DNA of 5,032 nucleotides from Acidimicrobiia bacterium (GTDB lineage Bacteria; Actinomycetota; Acidimicrobiia; Acidimicrobiales; CATQHL01), in the NCBI GenBank assembly GCA_021296435.1, contig JAGWAK010000097.1:2860-7891 (forward strand), in the 5' to 3' direction. Under the pieces are notes generated by a model that saw nothing but the letters and a program-made list of their open reading frames with translations, was not told where the DNA came from and did no database searches. This document shows, in pieces, positions 1-5,032 of the stretch (the first letter of the stretch is position 1; each line of letters begins with the position of its first letter). Both the position numbers and the translations under genes were made by a program.

Positions 1-203
1 GAACTCCGCCCGCCCGGCATGCCGACCGGCGGTGCGCCGCGGCGGCAGCCTCGGGCGGGTCGGGACGCGGCCGGTCACCCGATGGCCGGTAGCATCGCGT
101 GCAGGAATCCCGGGTGCCTGCCCGCTTCCCCGCCCGCTCCAGCCGATGCCGGCGAGCCCGCCGAGTGCTCGGTCCGGGCGCCGGGGCCGCCGCTTTCGAG
201 GTC
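1..203. other. Leader region upstream of lepA, no gene assigned
   Basis: I could not assign a coding region here. The reading frames that stay open give Arg/Pro/Ala-rich translations with no family resemblance, as expected by chance at this GC content. The lepA frame is closed by TAG at 90-92, so nothing upstream of that can be part of lepA. Visible items are a 10-bp palindrome CGGCATGCCG (15-24), the candidate -10 box at 90-95, an inverted repeat GCAGG/CCTGC (101-105/117-121, 11-nt loop), and CCGAG-TG-CTCGG (161-172). Bases 1-80 could hold the tail of an upstream gene, but no frame gives convincing evidence. Confidence 0.5.
90..95 (+). promoter_or_regulatory. Candidate -10 box (TAGCAT) of the lepA promoter
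   Basis: TAGCAT fits the actinobacterial -10 consensus TANNNT and sits in GGTAGCATCG. The surrounding 20 bases (81-100) match those around the hrcA box (2001-2020) at 16 positions. No -35 hexamer is visible at the expected distance. With usual spacing the transcript would start near 101-103, giving a leader of about 100 nt before the lepA ATG. The assignment rests on the motif and its repetition only. Confidence 0.45.
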
Positions 204-1991
204 ATGGATCAGTCCCGCATACGCAACGTGGCGATCATCGCCCACATCGACCACGGGAAGTCCACGCTCGCCGACCGCTTCCTGGAGATCTGCGAGGCGG
301 TGGAACCACGCGCCATGCGCGCCCAGTACCTGGACTCGATGGACCTGGAGCGTGAGCGCGGCATCACCATCAAGCTGCAGAGCGTGCGGCTGTCCTACGG
401 TCCGTGGTGGATCAACCTGATCGACACACCCGGGCACGTGGATTTCGGCTACGAGGTGTCGCGGTCGCTGGCGGCCTGCGAGGGTGTCATCCTGCTCGTG
501 GACGCCGCCCAGGGCATCGAGGCGCAGACACTGGCCAACGCCACGATGGCGCTGGAACACGACCTCACGATCGTGGCGGCGCTCAACAAGCTGGACCTGC
601 CGGCCGCCGACCCCGATCGGGTGGCAGGCGAGATCGAGCAGGTCCTCGGCATCCCTGCCGCCGAGGTGCTGCGCATCTCGGCGAAGACGGGCGAGGGCGT
701 GGGCGAGCTGCTCGACACGGTGACCGTGCAGGTCCCGCCGCCCGCCGGCGACCGGGCCGCGGCACTGCAGGCGCTCGTCTTCGACTCCCACTTCGACCAG
801 TATCGGGGTGTGGTGAGCTCGATCCGGGTCGTGCAGGGGACGCTCAGGTCCGACTCGCAGGTGCGCTTCATGCAGGCCGCGGCGATCCACGAGACCCAGG
901 AGATCGGGGTGCGCACACCGACGCCGACGGCAGTGGGGGACCTAGGCCCCGGGGAGGTGGGATACCTCATCGCCGGCGTGAAGAACACCGCCGAGGCTCG
1001 CGCCGGCGAGACGGTAACCGAGGCCGGCCGTCCCGCGCCGGACCCCCTCGTGGGGTACCGCGAGCCCAAGCCGATGGTGTTCTGCGGCCTCTATCCCATC
1101 GACGGCGACGAGTATCTCGACCTCCGCGACGCCCTGGACAGGCTCCGGCTCAACGACTCCAGCTTCAGCTACACCCCCGAGACCTCGACCGCTCTGGGCT
1201 TCGGCTACCGCTGCGGGTTCCTGGGGTTGTTGCACATGGAGATCATCACCGAGCGGCTCGAGCGGGAGTTCGATCTGGAGATCATCGCCACGACGCCGTC
1301 GGTGGAGTACCGGGTGCGGACCACGGCGGGCGCCGAGGTGTCCGTGGACAGCCCCAGCCGGTTGCCGCCGGCGGGGGAGGTGGCGGCCATCGCCGAGCCC
1401 TTCCTGCTGCTGACCATCATCGCCCCGGCGCGCCATACGGGCACGCTCATGGAGCTCTGCCAGAAGCGCCGCGGGAACCTCCGGGGCATGGATTACCTGT
1501 CGCCGGAGCGGGTGGAGTTGCGCTACCGGCTGCCGCTGGCCGAGGTGGTCACCGATTTCTACGACCTGCTCAAGAGCCGCACCCAGGGCTACGCCAGCCT
1601 GGACTACGACGCCGACGGTTACGAGGACTCCGACCTGGTGAGGGTGGACATCCTGCTGCAGGGTGAGCCGGTGGACGCCTTCAGCTCGATCGTGCATCGC
1701 AAAGAGGCCTACTCCTACGGGCGGCAGATGACCGCCAAGCTGCGCGAGTTGATCCCGCGCCAGCAGTTCGACGTCCCGATCCAGGCTGCCATCGGCAGCC
1801 GGATCATCGCCCGGGAGACGGTCAAGGCCTACCGCAAGGACGTCACGGCGGGGCTCTACGGCGGCGATGTCACCCGCAAGCGGAAGCTGCTCGAACGCCA
1901 GAAGGCCGGGAAGAAACGGATGAAGGCGATCGGCCGGGTGGAGGTGCCGCCCGAGGCGTTCGTCTCCGCGCTGCGGATGCCGTCCGGCTAG
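204..1991 (+). CDS. lepA: Elongation factor 4 (LepA), ribosome-associated translational GTPase
   Basis: The product is a complete EF4 of 595 residues, close to the usual 600. EF4 binds the ribosome, hydrolyses GTP and has been linked to back-translocation and to 30S biogenesis. The GTPase domain shows G1 AHIDHGKST (13-21), switch I RGITIK (52-57), G3 DTPGHVDF (74-81), G4 NKLD (128-131) and G5 SAK (159-161). The EF-G-like middle includes GFGYRCGFLGLLHMEI (from about 330). The LepA-specific C-terminal domain is present (HRKEAYSYGR near 498, KKRMKAIGRVEVP near 570). I chose ATG 204 because MDQSRIRN begins the conserved family N-terminus. The frame extends upstream to GTG 165 and GTG 99, but those residues resemble no EF4. 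The Shine-Dalgarno is poor: GAGG at 198-201 lies only 2 nt from the ATG. All key residues look intact. hrcA follows after 33 nt on the same strand. Confidence 0.97.
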   Translation: MDQSRIRNVAIIAHIDHGKSTLADRFLEICEAVEPRAMRAQYLDSMDLERERGITIKLQSVRLSYGPWWINLIDTPGHVDFGYEVSRSLAACEGVILLVDAAQGIEAQTLANATMALEHDLTIVAALNKLDLPAADPDRVAGEIEQVLGIPAAEVLRISAKTGEGVGELLDTVTVQVPPPAGDRAAALQALVFDSHFDQYRGVVSSIRVVQGTLRSDSQVRFMQAAAIHETQEIGVRTPTPTAVGDLGPGEVGYLIAGVKNTAEARAGETVTEAGRPAPDPLVGYREPKPMVFCGLYPIDGDEYLDLRDALDRLRLNDSSFSYTPETSTALGFGYRCGFLGLLHMEIITERLEREFDLEIIATTPSVEYRVRTTAGAEVSVDSPSRLPPAGEVAAIAEPFLLLTIIAPARHTGTLMELCQKRRGNLRGMDYLSPERVELRYRLPLAEVVTDFYDLLKSRTQGYASLDYDADGYEDSDLVRVDILLQGEPVDAFSSIVHRKEAYSYGRQMTAKLRELIPRQQFDVPIQAAIGSRIIARETVKAYRKDVTAGLYGGDVTRKRKLLERQKAGKKRMKAIGRVEVPPEAFVSALRMPSG

Positions 1992-2009
1992 GGCTCTCGA
2001 GGTGGGCGG

Positions 2010-2015
2010 TAGTAT
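2010..2015 (+). promoter_or_regulatory. Candidate -10 box (TAGTAT) for leaderless hrcA-dnaJ transcript
   Basis: TAGTAT lies in GGTAGTATCG, with nine bases between it and the hrcA ATG. A start 6-9 nt after the box would give a leader of 0-3 nt, so the mRNA would be leaderless or nearly so. This agrees with the lack of a usable Shine-Dalgarno: the only SD-like run, GAGGTG (1999-2004), is about 20 nt from the ATG and upstream of the predicted transcript start. No -35 is recognisable. The first three bases (TAG, 2010-2012) are also an in-frame stop for hrcA, which rules out any earlier start codon. Confidence 0.55.
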
Positions 2016-2024
2016 CGAGTCGCC

Positions 2025-3041
2025 ATGGGTTCTCGCTCCGATGCGCTGTCACCACGCAAGGAGGAGATCCTGCGCGCCGTCGTGGAGTGCTACATCGCCG
2101 GCGCCTCGCCGGTCGGCTCGGGCACCGTCTACGACTCGCAGGACTTCGGGGTCTCCCCGGCGACGATCCGCAAGGAGATGCTGTCGCTGGAGCAGGCCGG
2201 CTACCTGCAGCAGCCGCACACCTCTTCGGGCAGGGTGCCCACCGAGTCCGGCTATCGCTATTTCGTCGACGCCCTCATGGAGCCGTACAGCCTCGGGCTC
2301 GTGGAGGGCCGGCAGATCAACGAGTTCTTCGAGCAGGCACAGGGCGAGTTGGGATCGGTCCTGGCGTCGCTCTCGGTGCTGCTGTCGGAGGTGACGCGCT
2401 GCGCGGCGGTCGTCGTGGGTCCTCGCGCCGACTCCGCGGTTATCCGATCGGTGCAACTGGTGGAACTCTCGAGTCATGTCGTGCTCCTGGTTGCCGTCCT
2501 GTCCACGGGTGCCGTGGAGCAGCGAGCCCTCGAGTTGGACGCCGCTCCGAGCCCCGGCGACATCGACCACGCCGCCGAGGTGCTCGCTCGGGCGCTGGTC
2601 GGCAGGCCTGCCACGACCGAGGTTGCCATCGAGGGGCTGCCGGGGAGCGTGGCCCGGCTGGTGTCGGTGGCGGCGGATGCCCTGCGCGGCGCCGAGGGCG
2701 GGCTCGCCGAGCACCTCTTCGTCGGCGGGCATGCCACGGTGGTCCGCTCGTTCGGCGCGGTCGAGACGGCCCAGCGGATCCTGACGCTTCTTGAGCGGCA
2801 CTACGCGGTGGTCTCGCTGCTGCGGAACATCATGGACCGGGGCATGCAGGTCGCCATCGGCGGCGAGACGGGGCTGGTGCCTCTGAGTCAATGCTCGGTG
2901 GTGGTCTCGCCCTACCTCGTGGAGGGCCGTCAGGCGGGCTCCATCGCGGTCCTGGGCCCGACTCACCTCAACTATCCCCAGGCGATGGCGACCGTGGCGG
3001 TGATCAGCCGGCAGCTCGGCCGGATGCTGAGCAGCGGCTAG
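2025..3041 (+). CDS. hrcA: Heat-inducible transcription repressor HrcA
   Basis: The product is a 338-residue HrcA, near the usual 340-345. HrcA dimers repress chaperone genes by binding the CIRCE inverted repeat, and GroEL supports the active fold. Residues 1-85 form the winged-helix DNA-binding part: SPRKEEILRAVVECYI, the recognition-helix segment SPATIRKEMLSLEQAGYL (44-61), then the family signature QPHTSSGRVPTESGYRYFVD (63-82). The rest is the GAF-like and dimerisation region, ending with the typical QCSVVVSPY (289-297) and GSIAVLGPTHLNYPQAM (305-321). ATG 2025 is the only plausible start because an in-frame TAG lies 15 nt upstream and the next Met is residue 52. dnaJ follows after 21 nt, so the two are probably cotranscribed. 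No CIRCE-like repeat is seen in front of it, so autoregulation is not supported from this sequence. Confidence 0.96.
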   Translation: MGSRSDALSPRKEEILRAVVECYIAGASPVGSGTVYDSQDFGVSPATIRKEMLSLEQAGYLQQPHTSSGRVPTESGYRYFVDALMEPYSLGLVEGRQINEFFEQAQGELGSVLASLSVLLSEVTRCAAVVVGPRADSAVIRSVQLVELSSHVVLLVAVLSTGAVEQRALELDAAPSPGDIDHAAEVLARALVGRPATTEVAIEGLPGSVARLVSVAADALRGAEGGLAEHLFVGGHATVVRSFGAVETAQRILTLLERHYAVVSLLRNIMDRGMQVAIGGETGLVPLSQCSVVVSPYLVEGRQAGSIAVLGPTHLNYPQAMATVAVISRQLGRMLSSG

Positions 3042-3062
3042 GGCCGACCCTCCTTCGATCAC

Positions 3063-4151
3063 ATGGCGGAGCGCGACTACTACGAGGTACTGGGCGTGTC
3101 CCCGCAGGCGACCGCCGACGAGATCAAGCAGGCCTACCGGCGCCTGGCCCGGGAATCCCACCCCGATCGCAATCCCGACGATCCGGGTGCCGAGGAGCGT
3201 TTCAAGGAGCTCGCCGCCGCCTACGAGGTGCTGAGCGACCCGGAGCGGCGCGCCAACTACGACCGGTTCGGCACAGCCGAGGCTCCCTCCAACCCGTTCG
3301 ACATCTTCGCCGCCTTCTTCGGCGACGCCGGCTTCGGCGGCTTCAGTGCTCCCAGCCGCAGCGCCGCGGCGACCGGTGCGGACGTCGAGACCGTCCTGGA
3401 CCTGGATCTCGCCGACGCCGTCTTCGGCGGTGTCCAGGAGCTGACCGTGACCCTGGCTGTGCCCTGCGAGGACTGCGAGGCCACCGGCGCCGCGACGGGG
3501 ACCGAGGCGACGACCTGCGGCGATTGCGGTGGGAGCGGTCAGGTCCGTCAGGTGCGCTCGTCCGTGCTGGGCCAGATGGTCACGGCGGGACCGTGCCGCC
3601 GCTGCTCGGGACTCGGGCAGTACGTCGACAGCCCGTGCCGCGCCTGCCGGGGCCAGGGGCGCATCCGGGGTGAGCGCACGTACTCCCTCGACGTGCCCCC
3701 CGGGGTGGACACGGGCACCGTGCTGCGGCTCTCCGGGCGGGGAGGCGTGGGGCTGCGCGGCGGACCCCACGGCGATCTCTACGTGCAGGTGCGGACGCGC
3801 CCGCACGCCACCCTGCAACGCCGAGGTGACGACCTGCTGGCGGCCGTGGAGATCCCCATGACGCAGGCCGCCCTGGGCGGCAAGGTCACTCTCGACACAC
3901 TCGACGGCCCGCTGGAGTTGCGCGTCGCGCCGGGCACGCAATCGGGCCAGACGATGGTGTGCCGCTACAAGGGGGTGCCTCGGGGTCGGGGCAGGGGTCG
4001 GGGCAACCTACTGGTGGAGTTCGTGGTGCAGACACCCGAAGACCTCGAGGGCGAGCAGGCGGAGCTGTTGCGCGAGCTGGCGCGCTTGCGGGGCGAGGAC
4101 ATCGACTCCGGCGGGTTGCGCAGCAAACTCCGCTCCACCTTCGGCTCCTGA
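3063..4151 (+). CDS. dnaJ: Type I J-protein co-chaperone DnaJ (DnaJ2-like by context)
   Basis: The 362-residue product is a complete DnaJ, a little shorter than the common 370-380. It delivers unfolded clients to DnaK in the cytoplasm and stimulates DnaK ATPase. The J domain (1-70) has the catalytic HPD at 33-35. A short G/F linker (71-106) carries NPFDIF and GFGGF. The zinc-binding region has four CxxC pairs: C135/C138, C152/C155, C178/C181 and C192/C195. The first repeat reads CEDCEATG, with Ala in place of the first Gly of CxxCxGxG; the other three are canonical. The client-binding C-terminal domains follow, including LSGRGGVGLRGGPHGDLYV and YKGVPRGRGRGRGNLLVEF. The start is fixed by the conserved RDYYEVLGV. 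No Shine-Dalgarno precedes the ATG, so translation may depend on coupling to hrcA 21 nt upstream. Actinobacteria often have a second dnaJ beside dnaK-grpE; the copy next to hrcA is usually called dnaJ2, hence the tentative label. Confidence 0.97.
   Translation: MAERDYYEVLGVSPQATADEIKQAYRRLARESHPDRNPDDPGAEERFKELAAAYEVLSDPERRANYDRFGTAEAPSNPFDIFAAFFGDAGFGGFSAPSRSAAATGADVETVLDLDLADAVFGGVQELTVTLAVPCEDCEATGAATGTEATTCGDCGGSGQVRQVRSSVLGQMVTAGPCRRCSGLGQYVDSPCRACRGQGRIRGERTYSLDVPPGVDTGTVLRLSGRGGVGLRGGPHGDLYVQVRTRPHATLQRRGDDLLAAVEIPMTQAALGGKVTLDTLDGPLELRVAPGTQSGQTMVCRYKGVPRGRGRGRGNLLVEFVVQTPEDLEGEQAELLRELARLRGEDIDSGGLRSKLRSTFGS
3982..4003 (+). other. G-quadruplex motif inside dnaJ (four GGGG runs, 2-nt loops)
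   Basis: Four GGGG runs (3982-3985, 3988-3991, 3994-3997, 4000-4003) are separated by TC, CA and TC, and a further GGGGG lies at 3971-3975. This is an ideal pattern for a four-tetrad intramolecular G-quadruplex on the sense strand, so it would also be in the mRNA. It encodes the alternating Arg-Gly stretch at DnaJ residues 307-314. The motif is seen directly; folding and function are not shown. Confidence 0.6.
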
Positions 4152-4158
4152 GCCTCCC

Positions 4159-4192
4159 GGGGCCGGCAAGGTCCCGCACCCCGGCGGGGCGC
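4159..4192 (+). terminator. Possible GC-rich terminator between convergent genes
   Basis: The 48-nt gap between the two stop codons holds two adjacent small hairpins: GGGGCC (4159-4164) with GGTCCC (4170-4175), six pairs including one G-U around a GGCAA loop, and CCCC (4179-4182) with GGGG (4186-4189) around GGC, extendable across an A-C mismatch to GC/GC. No T-tract follows on either strand, which is common in high-GC actinobacteria but weakens the call. The first hairpin forms better in the dnaJ-strand RNA than in the opposite one. Confidence 0.3.
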
Positions 4193-4199
4193 CGTCCCG

Positions 4200-5032
4200 T
4201 CAGTCCGCGGCCGCCGGCAGGGGCAGGTACCAGGTCCCCTCGCTGTAGCGCACGGTGAGTTCGTTGCAGGCGCCGCGTGCCACGTCGGCCAGTTCCACCG
4301 GCGGCGGGAGTTCGGCTACCAGCGTGCCGACCAGCGGCGCCTGTTGCGGCCAGTCCCCGAATAGGTAGACCCGCCCGCCGGGTTCAACGACTGCCACCGT
4401 GGCGATGCCGTCGCAATCCCAGTCACCGACCGCCACCTGGTCGTCCGGACTGCCGACGGGGTAGCGAACCCCGTCGACGGACACGAAGCCGGGGGTGATG
4501 CGGATCTGCTCCGCGCAGCCGTCGCCGTCGACATCCCGCAAGCCGCTCCCCGGTCCCGCGCAGCGGGCCGTTGCGCTCCCGGCAGGTTCCGGCGAGCCCA
4601 AAGCGCCTGGGGGCCGTGGCAGCGGGGCGGGCTGCGTGGGCGGGGGAGCCGAGGTGGGAGCCTCCTGCGCGGCGACCGCCGGAACTGCCGGTGCGGCTGG
4701 GTGGGAGAGTGCGCCGAGCGACGCCGAGGTGACCACCGGCGGAGCGTCGGTGGTGCCGTCGCCGAGGCGCAGGACCATGACCACCCCGAGGATGCAACCC
4801 CCGCACACGGCGGCAGCGGCGAACCACGTCGCCCGGCGGGGGCGCCGCGGGAGGGGGCCGGCTGCCCGACCGCCGCCCGGCGCCGGCAGCCGTGGGCGGA
4901 TCGCGGCGGCGCGGCCCGGTGGCTCGTCCTGCCGGCGGTCAGCGCTGCGGCGGGGACTGCGGGCCTCGGCGGCGGCGCCGCGCAGCCGGCTCGCCAGCGC
5001 TCTGCTGCTGGGAACCCGCCCGTCGGCGGCGG
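4200..5032 (-). CDS. Membrane-anchored protein with FG-GAP-like calcium loops (N-terminus beyond window)
   Basis: I do not recognise a named gene. The minus-strand frame ends at TGA (4200-4202) and stays open to the window edge, giving at least 276 residues; the true start lies past 5032. Visible residues 1-67 are rich in Arg and Ala, then comes one hydrophobic segment (about 69-87, FAAAAVCGGCILGVVMVL). Basic residues before it predict N-in/C-out topology. A Pro/Ala/Thr-rich linker (about 90-155) leads to a small C-terminal domain with DVDGDG (166-171) and DWDCDG (203-208). These resemble the calcium-binding loops of FG-GAP/VCBS-type repeats, the second followed by VAVVEPGGRVYLFGDW. The domain has four cysteines (157, 172, 206, 255), enough for two disulfides outside the membrane. 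An internal GTG (4806-4808) lies inside the hydrophobic segment and is a poor start, since it would drop the basic flank. The gene is convergent to dnaJ and so probably functionally unrelated. Its role is unknown; envelope or surface binding is a guess. Confidence 0.75.
   Translation of the reverse strand, partial: AADGRVPSSRALASRLRGAAAEARSPRRSADRRQDEPPGRAAAIRPRLPAPGGGRAAGPLPRRPRRATWFAAAAVCGGCILGVVMVLRLGDGTTDAPPVVTSASLGALSHPAAPAVPAVAAQEAPTSAPPPTQPAPLPRPPGALGSPEPAGSATARCAGPGSGLRDVDGDGCAEQIRITPGFVSVDGVRYPVGSPDDQVAVGDWDCDGIATVAVVEPGGRVYLFGDWPQQAPLVGTLVAELPPPVELADVARGACNELTVRYSEGTWYLPLPAAAD

Noticed and set aside
15..24. Palindrome CGGCATGCCG as a regulatory site or terminator
   Set aside because: As RNA it has no room for a loop with a useful stem, nothing else near it supports a function, and 10-bp GC palindromes are common at this composition.
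1..92. Frame ending at TAG 90-92 as the C-terminus of an upstream gene
   Set aside because: The roughly 29 residues are Arg/Gly/Ala-rich with no conserved features, and the stop lies within the candidate -10 box; there is not enough sequence to support a gene.
163..169. GAGTGCT, matching the right half of a CIRCE element, upstream of lepA
   Set aside because: The matching left half (AGCACTC) is absent at the 9-nt spacing (145-153 reads otherwise), and lepA is not a known HrcA target.
99..203. N-terminal extension of LepA from GTG 99
   Set aside because: The extra 35 residues do not resemble EF4, and the GTG lies only 3 nt after the candidate -10 box, too close to be inside the transcript.
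75..1069. Minus-strand open frames of 206-271 codons opposite the lepA 5' half
   Set aside because: These overlap conserved lepA sequence, lack any family signature, and read as low-complexity products of GC bias.
404..1666. A 420-codon plus-strand frame inside lepA
   Set aside because: It is an out-of-frame shadow of lepA with an Arg/Gly/Ala-rich translation; the lepA frame carries all conserved motifs.
1996..2019. CTCGA-N14-TCGAG inverted repeat before hrcA as an operator
   Set aside because: Only five bases per arm with a 14-nt spacer; chance matches of this size are frequent and it does not fit CIRCE or the HspR HAIR motif.
2049..3941. A 630-codon open frame on the minus strand opposite hrcA and dnaJ
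   Set aside because: It is antisense to two clearly conserved genes, its translation is His/Arg/Gly-rich with no recognisable family, and long antisense frames are expected in high-GC DNA where stops are rare.

Overview
The window comes from a high-GC bacterium, most probably an actinomycetote. Codons end mostly in G or C, promoters carry a lone TANNNT -10 box with no recognisable -35, Shine-Dalgarno sequences are weak or absent, and lepA, hrcA and dnaJ lie together as they often do in Actinomycetota. Within that phylum the direct lepA-hrcA junction and the leaderless style suggest a lineage such as Acidimicrobiia; this is inference and needs a database search.

Layout: 1-203 is a leader region with no gene I can assign; it holds a candidate -10 box (TAGCAT, 90-95). 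lepA (204-1991, +) encodes a complete elongation factor 4. A 33-nt gap carries a second, very similar box (TAGTAT, 2010-2015) placed so that the hrcA transcript would start at or next to the hrcA ATG. hrcA (2025-3041, +) encodes the heat-shock repressor. After 21 nt without a Shine-Dalgarno comes dnaJ (3063-4151, +), a full-length type I J-protein with all four zinc-binding CxxC pairs. A 48-nt convergent gap with small GC-rich hairpins separates dnaJ from a minus-strand gene (4200 to beyond 5032). That gene encodes a single-pass membrane protein with a Pro/Ala-rich linker and a small outside domain with two DxDxDG-type loops; its N-terminus lies off the window.

hrcA and dnaJ look like one transcription unit, a repressor plus a DnaK co-chaperone, probably with its own promoter, while lepA may read through into it. 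No CIRCE operator is visible upstream of hrcA. I see no mobile element, CRISPR array, tRNA or rRNA, and no new multi-gene system: this is mostly a conserved housekeeping locus. The points most worth a second look are the matched promoter boxes, a strong G-quadruplex motif inside dnaJ, the SD-less dnaJ start, and the uncharacterised minus-strand membrane protein.
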